Source: Pedobacter sp. JY14-1 (GTDB lineage: Bacteria > Bacteroidota > Bacteroidia > Sphingobacteriales > Sphingobacteriaceae). From it: 64,000 bases of DNA. The position numbers and the translations under genes were made by a program. Location of the stretch: positions 945,327-1,009,326 of the forward strand of contig NZ_JARJHU010000001.1 of assembly GCF_029269825.1 (NCBI RefSeq), given 5' to 3'. Of the stretch, positions 1 to 9,237 are shown one piece after another. Below the pieces are notes generated by a model. It saw only the letters and a program-made list of their open reading frames with translations, was not told the DNA's origin and searched no databases. Numbering within the stretch: the first letter of the stretch is position 1; each line of letters begins with the position of its first letter.

Positions 1-10
1 AAAACATACC

Positions 11-1057
11 TTGCTAAAGGTTTTTTATACAACTTCCCGGCCAGGCGCCCATGATAAAGGTTTTCACATGCAGCTCGAGTGGGATATCCCACTGCTTAAA
101 GGTTACTGCCATGAATTTCTGAAGAACGACAGTTTCCGCCCAGGCACCCACCATTTTTTTGGTACGATCAATATGGGGGCTACCGCTGCCATATCGAGGT
201 TCCGGCCAGACTATCTGCTGATATACGGATGGGCAAATCATAGCCATTTCAGCATTCTCAGGAACTATCAAGGTACAATTCCGGTTCTTTTCAGAGGAGA
301 CTCCAATATGCTCAGAAAAAGTAGCCAATGTTTTCTTGCACTCAGAAAAATCACACTGAAATACATTTACAAGCACATCGATATTGCACTGTATACGGGT
401 GCGGAAAACCGGAATTACTTCAAATACTATGGCCTCAAAGAACATCAGCTGATCTTCGCACCCCATGCTATTGACAACGATCGTTTTTCCCGCACCAGTC
501 ATGGACCTTCGCTTAGAAAAGCGATTGGGATTGATGAAAAAGAGATCTTGATTCTATTTACTGGGAAAATGACACGCCACAAGAACCCCCAGCTTGTGCT
601 CGAAACCTTTATAGACGCAAACATCCCCCAGGCCAGCCTGCTACTGGTTGGCAGTGGCCCGTTGGCCAAAAAACTAAGTACAAAGTATAAACATCCGCGA
701 ATTCACTTCCTGCCTTTCCAGAACCAAAGCGAAATGCCACGGGTATACCAGTCCTGTGATCTCTTCTGCATGCCTTCCACACATGAAACCTGGGGACTCG
801 CCCTTAACGAGGCCATGGCGGCAGCAAAAGCCGTACTTGTTTCAGATCGCGTCGGAGCGGCAACAGATTTAGTCAGACCGGACTGGGGAATGTGCTTCAA
901 GAGCAACGATAAAAACGACCTGCAGAATAAACTCCGGTTACTGACCACCGATCGCAATACACTTGTCTCTATGGGGCTACAGGCTCAGAAATTCGTCAGG
1001 GAATGGAGTTTTAGCGCACAGGTAAAATCAATACTCCATGCCTTATCAATCCAATAA
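11..1057 (+). CDS. Glycosyltransferase family 4 (GT-B fold), exopolysaccharide cluster
   Basis: Probable retaining GT-B glycosyltransferase that adds a sugar to a lipid-linked polysaccharide precursor at the cytoplasmic face of the membrane. The C-terminal half carries the GT4 signature: a Rossmann-like start (ILFTGKMTRHKNP, about residue 180), a GSGPL loop, and the nucleotide-sugar binding E-x7-E region in ETWGLALNEAMA near residue 258. The N-terminal half is the acceptor domain. The start is uncertain: the listed start is TTG at 11, and the frame stays open to the window edge, so the true start may lie upstream. It overlaps the next gene by 20 bases, which indicates translational coupling in a polysaccharide operon. 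Family assignment is solid; sugar and acceptor are unknown. Confidence 0.8.
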   Translation: MLKVFYTTSRPGAHDKGFHMQLEWDIPLLKGYCHEFLKNDSFRPGTHHFFGTINMGATAAISRFRPDYLLIYGWANHSHFSILRNYQGTIPVLFRGDSNMLRKSSQCFLALRKITLKYIYKHIDIALYTGAENRNYFKYYGLKEHQLIFAPHAIDNDRFSRTSHGPSLRKAIGIDEKEILILFTGKMTRHKNPQLVLETFIDANIPQASLLLVGSGPLAKKLSTKYKHPRIHFLPFQNQSEMPRVYQSCDLFCMPSTHETWGLALNEAMAAAKAVLVSDRVGAATDLVRPDWGMCFKSNDKNDLQNKLRLLTTDRNTLVSMGLQAQKFVREWSFSAQVKSILHALSIQ

Positions 1058-2438
1058 ACCCCTCATTATCCTGATCTTTATCCCATACGCATTGGCCTGG
1101 ATGGTCAGATCATTTCCAGTATTTTCATACCTGATGGCCTGGTCAGGCTCGTTCCTGATCTTTTACCTTACCCTGGTTTCACCCCTTCGCATTCTGCCAT
1201 CTGATCTCAGTCTCCGACAGCAGGTTATGCGGCCCATTGTACTCATTCAACTCATTTTCGCAGGCTTCATGTGTTGCACTTCCATATTCTACTTTATAAA
1301 CCATATTCAAAATAATGGCCTCCCCGATCATACATTGCCTTTTGACGACAGGACCGATCTCATTGCCCGTTGTCAGCGTCTGTGCCTGCTGGGTCACGCA
1401 TCCCTTTGCGGTGGTATAATTCTGGGGATGATTAACCAGCCCCGATCTTCATTTCATATCGTCGCTCCTGTACATCGCTTGCTTTACAAATTATGTAGTG
1501 TTCCTCTCGTTGTTGCCATAATCCTGAATCATATCCCTCAAATCGTCCAATTTCGTCAACCCATGTTAATGCTATCCCTTTGCGGTGCCGTCAGCCTCCT
1601 CCTCAATGGGTTACTGCACAGAAAACCCTTACGCATCATTATCGGCGGAGGTATTTATTTATTCAGTGCCTTCCAGGCACTCTTCAGTGGTTATAAAGAA
1701 GGCATACTCATTCATATCCTCCTACTGGCCTTAATCGCCTATCCCTATTACAAACGTATTGTTATTTCGCTGGCACTGCCCGGAATCCTTGTATTTTGTC
1801 TCGCACTACCCACATTCACTACGGCCATAAGGAAATACAGCTGGACAAAACAAAAGAACAGTTTTGAGGCGGGGCAGTCTGGTCTAGATCAGCTTACAGA
1901 TAAGCAACAGGCCACCAGAGTTGAAGAAGACCACCAGGGGTTTCTGATCAACCGCGTCAGTGAGATCGGTATGTTCACTCAGTATATCAGTGCTGTCCCC
2001 GAACATTCTCCCTATTATGGAACCAGTATTTTAGAAAACGCAGTACAGGCCATCATTCCCAGGGCAATATGGCGGGAGAAACCAGAAAGTGAAGCTCTGG
2101 CGATGGAACGGGTTTACCAAACCGGCATCGTTAACCGTGCTTCAACTGCGTCTGCCAAAACGAGACCTATAGTAGATGCCTACCTCAGTGGAGGGACTAA
2201 AATCATCGTGTTGTTTTTCTTTGTCTATGGTTTTCTTGTACAGAAGCTTTGCAATTTCTGTGAGTACCGTTTCGGTGGTTACACAATAGGTTGTTCCATT
2301 ATCTTCAATGGCATCTTTCAATGTTTATGGCGGGGAAACACACTCGAATTCTTGCTCAACAACATCGTCTACGGCTGCTTACTGATGCAGATCATATTCT
2401 GGCTGTTCAAACACTTTAAACTAATTCGGCATAAATGA
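1038..2438 (+). CDS. Wzy-like O-antigen/EPS polymerase, multi-pass membrane protein
   Basis: Integral membrane protein of 466 residues with about ten to eleven hydrophobic segments and one large hydrophilic loop (roughly residues 265-375, holding the stretch EEDHQGFLINRVSEIG). This is the usual layout of Wzy-type polymerases, which join repeat units on the periplasmic face. There is no strong sequence motif, so the call rests on topology, length and position between glycosyltransferase genes. It overlaps the upstream gene by 20 bases and the downstream one by 4 (ATGA). Because the locus also encodes an exosortase-like domain, it may correspond to the Wzy-like proteins reported near Bacteroidota exosortases; that link is from memory and unverified. 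Confidence 0.6.
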   Translation: MPYQSNKPLIILIFIPYALAWMVRSFPVFSYLMAWSGSFLIFYLTLVSPLRILPSDLSLRQQVMRPIVLIQLIFAGFMCCTSIFYFINHIQNNGLPDHTLPFDDRTDLIARCQRLCLLGHASLCGGIILGMINQPRSSFHIVAPVHRLLYKLCSVPLVVAIILNHIPQIVQFRQPMLMLSLCGAVSLLLNGLLHRKPLRIIIGGGIYLFSAFQALFSGYKEGILIHILLLALIAYPYYKRIVISLALPGILVFCLALPTFTTAIRKYSWTKQKNSFEAGQSGLDQLTDKQQATRVEEDHQGFLINRVSEIGMFTQYISAVPEHSPYYGTSILENAVQAIIPRAIWREKPESEALAMERVYQTGIVNRASTASAKTRPIVDAYLSGGTKIIVLFFFVYGFLVQKLCNFCEYRFGGYTIGCSIIFNGIFQCLWRGNTLEFLLNNIVYGCLLMQIIFWLFKHFKLIRHK

Positions 2439-3610
2439 TATCAAGGATGCTTTCGCCTGTGAACAGAATCATACACATTACACCATCTTACAAACCAGCC
2501 TTTATTTATGGTGGCACTACACTTTCAGTGTCACTACTTTGCGAGGCACAACGAAAAAACGGAGAACAGAGCGTCGTGTTCACGACAACGGCAAACGGCA
2601 GCCAGGAATTACCCCCGTCCGGCAGGCGACCACTCAAAGTAACCAGAGTACCCGTGTGGTATTTCCAACGTCTTACGGGTGACCACTCCCATTTCTCACC
2701 TGGCTTGCTTCTTAAGCTTTATCAGTCTATAGGCAAGAAAAAAACAGGAACAATTGTACATATCCATGCCTGGTGGAACCTTACTTCTATTCTGTCCTGT
2801 GTCATCGTCCTGATCTGCAATACCCCTTGCCTGCTTTCACCAAGAGGTATGCTCACCGGTTATACTTTTTCTAACAGGCATAATTTATCAAAACAGATAA
2901 TCCATCAATTGCTGGGGAAATACCTGCTGCTCCGGTGTCACCTCCATGCAACAACAGATAAAGAGAAGAATGACATTCTTTCTATTCTTCCCCGAGCCCG
3001 TATCACCGTAATCCCCAACCTCGTGGGCAACAGCAAAGGAATGTGCAAACCCGTTCAGACCGGGAACTTCCATATGCTCTTCCTTTCCAGGATAGAAGAA
3101 AAAAAGGGCTTAGAGATCCTGTTCAGGGCGCTTCCTGTACTCAACTTTCGCTGGACATTGACCATAGCAGGCACAGGCAACATCAGCTACCTTAAAAAAC
3201 TTCAAGTACTTGCAGACCGATCTGGTCTTGGTACCCACATCAATTGGGCCGGACAGGTATCCGGTCCGGCCAAACAAAAATTACTCAGTGAAAGCCATCT
3301 GCTCGTATTGTTCTCTCTCAATGAGAATTTTGCCAACATCATTACAGAAAGTCTTAGCTATGGCCTGCCCGTCGCTATATCAGACCAGGTAGGTCTTGCG
3401 GAGTACGTAAAGAAGGAAAATCTTGGTTGGGTCTGTACACCCGAGCAAAAGGCAATTGCAAATACACTAACACAAGCGTTCAACAGCAATTGGCAACGGA
3501 TGCGCATCAGCAAAGAAGCACCTCATAAAATACAGCATGACTTTTCATCCGCGCTGTTGCTTCCCAGATATGCCCGGTTATATCAATCCTTATACAAACC
3601 TCATCCTTAA
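2435..3610 (+). CDS. Glycosyltransferase family 4
   Basis: GT-B fold glycosyltransferase of 391 residues, presumably cytoplasmic and acting on the polysaccharide built by this cluster. The N-terminus shows the typical early glycine loop (FIYGGTTLSV, about residue 25). The C-terminal domain begins at FLSRIEEKKGLEIL (about residue 213), continues with an IAGTGN turn, and ends with ENFANIITESLSYGLP (about residue 294), containing the E-x7-E pair and the following SYGLPV motif of GT4. The ATGA overlap with the upstream polymerase gene and the four-base gap to the downstream GT2-exosortase gene support one transcript. A methionine at residue 5 is an alternative start. Specificity cannot be read from sequence. 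Confidence 0.8.
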   Translation: MISRMLSPVNRIIHITPSYKPAFIYGGTTLSVSLLCEAQRKNGEQSVVFTTTANGSQELPPSGRRPLKVTRVPVWYFQRLTGDHSHFSPGLLLKLYQSIGKKKTGTIVHIHAWWNLTSILSCVIVLICNTPCLLSPRGMLTGYTFSNRHNLSKQIIHQLLGKYLLLRCHLHATTDKEKNDILSILPRARITVIPNLVGNSKGMCKPVQTGNFHMLFLSRIEEKKGLEILFRALPVLNFRWTLTIAGTGNISYLKKLQVLADRSGLGTHINWAGQVSGPAKQKLLSESHLLVLFSLNENFANIITESLSYGLPVAISDQVGLAEYVKKENLGWVCTPEQKAIANTLTQAFNSNWQRMRISKEAPHKIQHDFSSALLLPRYARLYQSLYKPHP

Positions 3611-3614
3611 TTAA

Positions 3615-5009
3615 ATGAGCGTAGCATACACCTTTATCATCCTTACGTTAAATGAAGAGCTGCATTTACCAAGGTTGCTCAACATCATCAGCCGACTCAA
3701 AGCCCGGGTCTGTATACTGGACTCAGGCAGTACAGACCAGACCAGGGACATCGCACAAATGTATCATGCCGATTTCCGGCAGCATACTTTTGAAAACCAT
3801 CCCAAACAATGGGAAGCTGCACTCCAGGCCTTCAGCATACAAACGCCGTGGGTCATCTGTCTAGATGCTGACCAATACCCGTCCAACGCCCTGATCCGCA
3901 AGCTCCAGCAATTCCAGGACACAGACTATCCTGATATAGACGGTATTTATTTCAACCGCAAACATTATTTCAGAGGTAAATGGATAAGGTACGGGGGATG
4001 CTATCCGCAATATCAGCTTAAGATGTTCAGATATAGCGTCGGCTGGTCAGACCTCAACGAAGTACTTGATCATCGTTTCCAGGTGGAGGGGAAAACGGTC
4101 CGGTGGAAACATGCCCCTTTGCTGGAAAGAAATGAAAAAGAAAACAACATAGACTTCTGGATCATTAAGCACAACCACTATGCCGACCTGCTTGCAGAGG
4201 CGGCACTTTCAGATCCCGGATGTGATCTGAGATCAAAAAGCCATATCGTGGTCCGGGCCATTAGGGGACATGCTAATCAGCGCAATGCATTCCGGCAACA
4301 GCTATGGAACAGCCTTCCGTTGTACTTCCGCCCTTTTCTTTATTTCTGCTACAGGTTTTTTATCCGCATGGGCTTCCTGGATGGTAAACAAGGAATGATC
4401 TTCCACTTTCTGCACGCATTTTGGTTCAGACTACTCGCCGATATTAAAATCGATGAAAAGCAAAAGCAAGTCAGAAGGTACGATCCGGGAAAACCAAATT
4501 CCACAATTACATTTCCGTTACGGTTCCTGTTTTGGTTTAGTCTTTTATACACATCCAACATTGTCCTCATTTCATTAAGCACTCCAGGCGGAAGTTATTC
4601 AGATTTTGTTGGCACACATCTTAACTACATTACCAAATGGCGCAATTTTACGGTCTGTGGTACATCGATCCTGCTTAAATACCTTGGCTATAGTGTACAT
4701 ACCCGGACAAACGGCCTTACTGTAACCGGACATTCGGGCTTCAACATCGTCTACTCCTGCCTGGGCTACGGGGTTATGAGCAACTTTGCTGCCTTCGTTA
4801 TCTCTTATCCGAAACCTCGCAAATTACCATTTCTCCTGTTCGGACTTTGCTTCATCCAGTGCTGCAACATGCTGAGACTTGTACTGATCTCCCTGCACAA
4901 CCCGGTTGGCCGACGATATTTTGTTTTCCACCTCGACCACCATGATATTTACAACAGCATAATTTATCTGCTACTGGCGGCCCTGATATGCATATGGACA
5001 AGATTTTGA
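3615..5009 (+). CDS. GT2 glycosyltransferase fused to an exosortase-like transpeptidase domain
   Basis: Two-domain protein of 464 residues. Residues 1-280 are a GT-A family 2 glycosyltransferase: the start TFIILTLNEE, then LDSGSTDQT (36-44) and the metal-binding LDADQ (83-87). Residues 300-464 are a bundle of about five membrane segments with the three invariant features of the exosortase/archaeosortase family: a cysteine (Cys382 in VYSCLGYG), an arginine (Arg421 in CNMLR) and a histidine (His442 or 443 in DHHDIYN), each at a membrane edge. Exosortases cleave C-terminal sorting signals and transfer the protein to a surface polymer. Fusion to a glycosyltransferase suggests coupling of glycan assembly and protein anchoring. 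The reading frame is continuous. No substrate with a recognisable sorting tail was seen in this window. The domain call is strong by motif, the biological role is inferred. Confidence 0.75.
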   Translation: MSVAYTFIILTLNEELHLPRLLNIISRLKARVCILDSGSTDQTRDIAQMYHADFRQHTFENHPKQWEAALQAFSIQTPWVICLDADQYPSNALIRKLQQFQDTDYPDIDGIYFNRKHYFRGKWIRYGGCYPQYQLKMFRYSVGWSDLNEVLDHRFQVEGKTVRWKHAPLLERNEKENNIDFWIIKHNHYADLLAEAALSDPGCDLRSKSHIVVRAIRGHANQRNAFRQQLWNSLPLYFRPFLYFCYRFFIRMGFLDGKQGMIFHFLHAFWFRLLADIKIDEKQKQVRRYDPGKPNSTITFPLRFLFWFSLLYTSNIVLISLSTPGGSYSDFVGTHLNYITKWRNFTVCGTSILLKYLGYSVHTRTNGLTVTGHSGFNIVYSCLGYGVMSNFAAFVISYPKPRKLPFLLFGLCFIQCCNMLRLVLISLHNPVGRRYFVFHLDHHDIYNSIIYLLLAALICIWTRF

Positions 5010-5022
5010 ACACCGGGAGGTA

Positions 5023-5589
5023 ATGGCAGGCACAAAACTTCGCAAAAAGTTTGATAAGAATGGCTTTAACACCGGAGCCTCGCCCTTGCGTTTTGCATGC
5101 TGGTATTTCGTCAGCCTGTTCATTTTCCGTAGCGGGCTTGTACCATTCAGCAACGTTCTGGTTTTCATACTCCGTCTGTTCGGTGCCAGAATAGGTAAAG
5201 AAGTAAGGATAAAACCACATATTTACATCAGGTATCCCTGGAAACTCCGCATTGGCGACCGCTCCTGGCTGGCAGACTGCTATATAGATAATCTCGACCA
5301 CGTCATCATTGGCAGTGATGTTTGTATCTCACAGCATGCCATGCTTATTACCGGGAACCACAATTACAGCGTCCCTGATTTCAGTCTCCTCACCAGTCCG
5401 ATCCTTATTGAGGATGGCGTCTGGATCTGTGCGGGAGCAATCGTTGCCCCCGGCGTTACTATATCTTCACACGCTGTATTATCCATCGGTTCCGTTGCAA
5501 CCCGCAATCTCCAGGCATATACCATCTGTCGTGGCGATCCGGCCGTTCCGGTAAAGAAAAGACGGATACTCAGTAGAAAGACCCATTGA
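5023..5589 (+). CDS. WcaF-type sugar O-acetyltransferase (left-handed beta-helix)
   Basis: Trimeric acetyl-CoA dependent acyltransferase of the WcaF/LacA group, 188 residues, likely O-acetylating a sugar of the polysaccharide. A hydrophobic N-terminal segment (about residues 24-50) is followed by hexapeptide repeats from about residue 55, including IGKEVRI, LRIGDRSW and VIIGSDVCI, the conserved histidine and loop GNHNY (about residue 112) and the DGVWICAGAIVAPGVTI repeats near residue 135. It ends with a short basic tail. It lies 13 bases after the GT2-exosortase gene and is the last gene of the + strand cluster. The exact acceptor is unknown. Confidence 0.8.
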   Translation: MAGTKLRKKFDKNGFNTGASPLRFACWYFVSLFIFRSGLVPFSNVLVFILRLFGARIGKEVRIKPHIYIRYPWKLRIGDRSWLADCYIDNLDHVIIGSDVCISQHAMLITGNHNYSVPDFSLLTSPILIEDGVWICAGAIVAPGVTISSHAVLSIGSVATRNLQAYTICRGDPAVPVKKRRILSRKTH

Positions 5590-5590
5590 T

Positions 5591-5615
5591 TTGACAACAG
5601 AAATATCCTACCTTG
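5591..5615 (+). promoter_or_regulatory. Possible promoter for the MFS gene
   Basis: TTG at 5591-5593 and TACCTTG at 5609-5615 resemble the Bacteroidota -33 (TTTG) and -7 (TAnnTTTG) elements, with the -7 box one T short. The ATG at 5635 follows about 20 bases later. The match is imperfect, so this is tentative. Confidence 0.35.
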
Positions 5616-5634
5616 CAAGCCCAAATTGAAAAAC

Positions 5635-6864
5635 ATGGCCCGTTCCAGCAAAGCCGCTATCAGCTTTATTTTTGTTACCCTGCTCATTGACATCATGGGC
5701 TGGGGGCTCATCATCCCGGTAATGGCAGACCTGATTGCCCAGTTAAAGGGCATTCCAGTCAATGAAGCAAGTACCTATGGTGCCTTGCTCCTTTCGGTTT
5801 TTGCGATTACACAATTCATATTTTCTCCGGTCATCGGAAACCTGAGCGACAGGTATGGACGCCGGCCGGTGCTGTTGTTGTCGTTGCTGGGTTTTGGGAT
5901 CGACTACATCATACTGGCATTAGCACCCGCATACGGGTGGCTGTTTGCCGGAAGGGTCATTGCTGGAATTACCGGTGCCAGTTTCACCACTGCTACTGCG
6001 TATATAGCAGATGTCAGTCCCGACGAGACCTCAAGAGCCAAAAATTTCGGCATCATCGGAGCTGCCTTTGGTTTAGGATTTGTACTTGGCCCCGCGTTGG
6101 GTGCGTTCCTCGCTACCTGGGGCATCCGGGCTCCCTTTTATGCAGCGGCGGCACTTTGTCTCCTCAATTGCCTTTATGGCTATTTTTTCCTTCCGGAATC
6201 TTTAAGTAAAGAGAACCGCAGGCCATTTGACTGGAAACGCGCCAACCCATTCGGTTCCCTCAGATTCCTTACCCATCACCCTGAAATCGGCGGGCTTGCG
6301 GTTAGTTTCTTTCTGATCTACCTTGGTGCGCAGTCTGTACAGGGCAACTGGAACTTCTTTACCATTTATCGTTTCCACTGGAGCGAGAGGATGGTTGGCA
6401 TTTCACTTGCGGTGGTTGGTGTACTGGTTGGTGCCGTACAAGGCGGCCTCACCCGGGTAATCAATCCAAAAATCGGAAACGAGAAGAGTATTTACCTGGG
6501 CTTGTCCCTGTATGCACTTGGTCTGATACTTTTTGCTTTCGCCACAGAGGGATGGATGATGTTCGCCTTCCTGATCCCTTATTGTCTCGGTGGTATCTGT
6601 GGTCCCGCTCTTCAGTCCTCCATATCCGGCCATGTCCCCTCTAATCAGCAAGGCGAGCTTCAGGGTGCACTTACCAGCCTCATGAGCCTTACTACGATCA
6701 TCGGACCACTGATCATGAATGGTACATTCGCTTATTTTACCTCAGACAAGGCCCCGTTTAATTTTCCGGGTGTACACTTTCTGATCGGGGCAGTTTGTAT
6801 GATACTGAGCCTTTTATTGATCTACAGAGTATTGAGTGTCGAAAGAAAAAGTGCCAGGTCCTAA
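5635..6864 (+). CDS. MFS transporter of the TCR/Tet (tetracycline-resistance-like) family
   Basis: Twelve-segment major facilitator, 409 residues from the ATG at 5635; a TTG nine bases upstream (5626) gives a slightly longer frame and is less likely. Family features are the start FIFVTLLIDIMGWGLIIPV (TM1), the loop 2-3 motif GNLSDRYGRRPVL (about residues 69-81) typical of drug:H+ antiporters, and the antiporter motif C-like glycine-rich stretch GAAFGLGFVLGPALG in TM5. It resembles proton-coupled exporters related to TetA, but many Bacteroidota homologues have unknown substrates, so resistance should not be assumed. It is transcribed on its own, between the polysaccharide cluster and the convergent obg gene. 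Confidence 0.8.
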   Translation: MARSSKAAISFIFVTLLIDIMGWGLIIPVMADLIAQLKGIPVNEASTYGALLLSVFAITQFIFSPVIGNLSDRYGRRPVLLLSLLGFGIDYIILALAPAYGWLFAGRVIAGITGASFTTATAYIADVSPDETSRAKNFGIIGAAFGLGFVLGPALGAFLATWGIRAPFYAAAALCLLNCLYGYFFLPESLSKENRRPFDWKRANPFGSLRFLTHHPEIGGLAVSFFLIYLGAQSVQGNWNFFTIYRFHWSERMVGISLAVVGVLVGAVQGGLTRVINPKIGNEKSIYLGLSLYALGLILFAFATEGWMMFAFLIPYCLGGICGPALQSSISGHVPSNQQGELQGALTSLMSLTTIIGPLIMNGTFAYFTSDKAPFNFPGVHFLIGAVCMILSLLLIYRVLSVERKSARS

Positions 6865-6884
6865 AAAATAAAAACTAAGAAGTT

Positions 6885-7895
6885 TTATTCCGCAGGAGGT
6901 GTATTGATCGCCTGCCAAAGCAAATCCTTTAGTTCTGAAAGGCCCTGCTGGGCAACTGAGGAAATGAACACTGTGGGTAAGCCTTGCGGCAATTGCCGAG
7001 ACATCTCGGTCTTAAGCTCATCATCCAGCATATCAGATTTAGTCACAGCAAGGATATGCGGCTTCTGCATCAGTTCAGGGTTATATTCCTGGAGTTCCGC
7101 CTTCAATATCCTGTATTCCTCATCAATTGAGCGGTCCGTATCTGCCGGCACCATAAACAGCAATACCGAATTGCGTTCAATATGTCTCAAAAACCTGTAG
7201 CCTAAACCCTTACCCTGAGAAGCTCCTTCAATGATACCGGGAATATCTGCCATTACAAAAGATTTTCCGTCACGATAGGCAACAATGCCCAGGTTAGGTA
7301 CCAAAGTAGTAAAGGGATAATCAGCGATCTCAGGCTTAGCTGCCGATACAACAGAAAGTAAAGTAGATTTGCCTGCATTGGGAAAGCCCACTAAACCGAC
7401 ATCAGCAAGTACCTTTAACTCCAGTACATTCCATTGTTCAAGTCCCGGCTCACCTGGCTGTGCGAACCTGGGGGTCTGCCTTGTAGCACTCTTAAAGTGT
7501 ACATTACCCAGACCACCTCTTCCCCCTCGGGTCAGTATTTCTGTCTGTCCGTCACGGGTTATCTCAAACAGTACCTCACCAGTTTCAGCATCCCTGGCAA
7601 TCGTACCCAGCGGCACATCTAGTACTTCGTCTCTACCTGACTTTCCGGTAGAACAACCACCGGATCCGGGTGCACCGTCCTCGGCAATGATATGCTTTCT
7701 GTATTTTAAATGCAGCAAGGTCCAAAACTGCGTATTACCACGAAGCACGATGTGACCACCACGTCCACCGTCACCACCATCAGGTCCACCGGTAGCTGTC
7801 CTGACATCCCGGTGCAAGTGTGCGGAACCTGCACCACCCTTTCCGGAGCGGCAGCAGATCTTCACATAATCTACGAAATTTGAACCCTGTGACAT
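6885..7895 (-). CDS. obg: GTPase Obg/CgtA
   Basis: Essential GTP-binding protein linked to 50S ribosome assembly and stress signalling, cytoplasmic. The glycine-rich Obg fold is at residues 1-160 ([13 protein letters not shown] and repeated GG turns). The G domain follows, with the P loop GFPNAGKST (G1), [12 protein letters not shown] (G2), DIPGIIEGA (G3) and TKSD (G4). The protein stops soon after the G domain, so it lacks the C-terminal OCT extension, as in many Bacteroidota. The start is the ATG at 7895 ([10 protein letters not shown]), giving 336 residues; a longer frame to 7925 would overlap adk and is not needed. It follows adk by 5 bases. Confidence 0.95.
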   Translation of the reverse strand: MSQGSNFVDYVKICCRSGKGGAGSAHLHRDVRTATGGPDGGDGGRGGHIVLRGNTQFWTLLHLKYRKHIIAEDGAPGSGGCSTGKSGRDEVLDVPLGTIARDAETGEVLFEITRDGQTEILTRGGRGGLGNVHFKSATRQTPRFAQPGEPGLEQWNVLELKVLADVGLVGFPNAGKSTLLSVVSAAKPEIADYPFTTLVPNLGIVAYRDGKSFVMADIPGIIEGASQGKGLGYRFLRHIERNSVLLFMVPADTDRSIDEEYRILKAELQEYNPELMQKPHILAVTKSDMLDDELKTEMSRQLPQGLPTVFISSVAQQGLSELKDLLWQAINTPPAE

Positions 7896-7900
7896 TAAAT

Positions 7901-8470
7901 TTAGTACCGGTCTATCACGGCACAAAGATCAGCAAAGATATTTTCTATGCTACCGATACCGTTTACCTTGCTCAGTTTGCCCTGTCCTTCATAAAAAGGC
8001 AGGACGTGAATGGTCTTGTTAAAATATTCTTCAATTCGTTTCTGTAGCTTATCAGCCTGGTCGTCCACACGTCCGGTTTCCAGCTGACGCTGTGCAATAC
8101 GCCTGGTCAGTTCATCCTGGTCCACATCCAAAGCGATCACGCCGGCAATACGCGTACCCTTACTCTCGAGAAAAGTATCCAGGGCCTCTGCCTGCGCGAC
8201 AGTCCTTGGAAATCCGTCAAAGATAAAACCCTTTGCACCAGGATTCTTACTTACTTCCTCTTCCAGCATGTCAATTGTGATCTGGTCAGGTACCAGTTGT
8301 CCTTCAGCGATCAGCGCATTTACCCTTTGTCCAAGTTCAGTCTGGTTCTTAATGTGAGCCCGGAACAAATCTCCGGTAGAGATATGTACCAGGCCATATT
8401 TGTTGATCAATTTTTCTGATTGAGTGCCTTTACCTGCACCCGGAGGGCCAAAGAGAACAATATTCAGCAT
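7901..8470 (-). CDS. adk: Adenylate kinase
   Basis: Cytoplasmic enzyme converting ATP plus AMP to two ADP. It is 189 residues, the short form without the zinc-binding LID insertion. The P loop [10 protein letters not shown] is at about residues 8-17, the AMP-binding region near STGDLFR at about 31-37, the FDGFPRT motif at about 84-90 and the short lid [12 protein letters not shown] near residue 127. The downstream partner obg starts 5 bases after it ends, so the two are probably co-transcribed. Confidence 0.97.
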   Translation of the reverse strand: MLNIVLFGPPGAGKGTQSEKLINKYGLVHISTGDLFRAHIKNQTELGQRVNALIAEGQLVPDQITIDMLEEEVSKNPGAKGFIFDGFPRTVAQAEALDTFLESKGTRIAGVIALDVDQDELTRRIAQRQLETGRVDDQADKLQKRIEEYFNKTIHVLPFYEGQGKLSKVNGIGSIENIFADLCAVIDRY

Positions 8471-8532
8471 TCGGTTTGTTTTTTAAGTTAAAATCCGGGT
8501 ATAGGACCAGGATCCAAATACATTTAGAGCTG

Positions 8533-8540
8533 CAAAGATA
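8533..8540 (-). promoter_or_regulatory. Probable -7 element for adk-obg
   Basis: Read on the - strand this is TATCTTTG, a full match to the Bacteroidota -7 consensus TAnnTTTG, about 63 bases before the adk start. No clear TTTG -33 box is seen at the expected distance. It sits just beyond the 3' end of the cyclophilin gene. Confidence 0.45.
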
Positions 8541-8545
8541 TGATT

Positions 8546-9235
8546 TTAATTGATTTCCGGTGTACCAGAAATCTCGCCTCTTACCCTTAACACCTTAAAC
8601 TTCACGCTTTGTAGCGGAACATCGTCTTTATCTACGGGTACACGATTGATCGCTTCAGCAACTTCCATACCTGATACAATTTCTCCGAATACGGTGTAAT
8701 CGCCATCAAGCCCGGGCGTACCGCCAAGTGCCTTATAAATCTCGCGCTGCGACACTGAAAACCTGATTCCCTTACGCTGCTCGACAGCATTCAGTTGTGC
8801 ATCTGTCTGGACCCTGCCTTCGACAAAATAGATCTGCCGAAAGTAAGAGGCTTTTTCCTTATTGTCATCCCTGCCGGCCCCAAGCGCACCCTTTTTGTGG
8901 ATCAGACCCGTCCTGATCTCTGCTGGGAGTCGTTTGGCCAGGGCAACAGGCATCAATCCCCTGGCCTCAGCCATCCGTTTCTCACGGTTCAATATCGTAT
9001 CATCTAAATCCCCGCCCTGACTTACAAAGGAGGCAATCACGCGGTTGAATTCTGCATTTTTGTACCAGCCCTTTCTGATTGCCTTCAGGAACATATCCCT
9101 GTGCTGCGGCGTTTCCCCATAAAGCTTGACCAATATATTACCTTTGGTCGTTTCGAAACGCACCAGTATATCCTGGGCACAGAGCGCATGTGGTAATCCC
9201 ATGGCCAGCAACAGCAGCATCTTTACTCTTATCAT
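8546..9235 (-). CDS. Secreted cyclophilin-type peptidyl-prolyl cis-trans isomerase
   Basis: Isomerises Xaa-Pro bonds during folding of exported proteins, most likely in the periplasm. Residues 1-20 form a signal peptide ending ALCAQ. The cyclophilin domain follows: TTKGNILVKLYGETPQHRDMF, the catalytic-arginine region FNRVIASFVSQGGD (about residues 59-72) and the C-terminal FGEIVSGMEVAEAIN. A long insert (about residues 75-165) between these blocks is common in Bacteroidota cyclophilins. The start lies 2 bases after glpD ends, so it is probably in an operon with glpD. Confidence 0.88.
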   Translation of the reverse strand: MIRVKMLLLLAMGLPHALCAQDILVRFETTKGNILVKLYGETPQHRDMFLKAIRKGWYKNAEFNRVIASFVSQGGDLDDTILNREKRMAEARGLMPVALAKRLPAEIRTGLIHKKGALGAGRDDNKEKASYFRQIYFVEGRVQTDAQLNAVEQRKGIRFSVSQREIYKALGGTPGLDGDYTVFGEIVSGMEVAEAINRVPVDKDDVPLQSVKFKVLRVRGEISGTPEIN

Positions 9236-9237
9236 TT

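Noticed and set aside
4852..5301. 149-codon - strand ORF
   Set aside because: Shadow of the exosortase and acetyltransferase genes; composition does not look coding.
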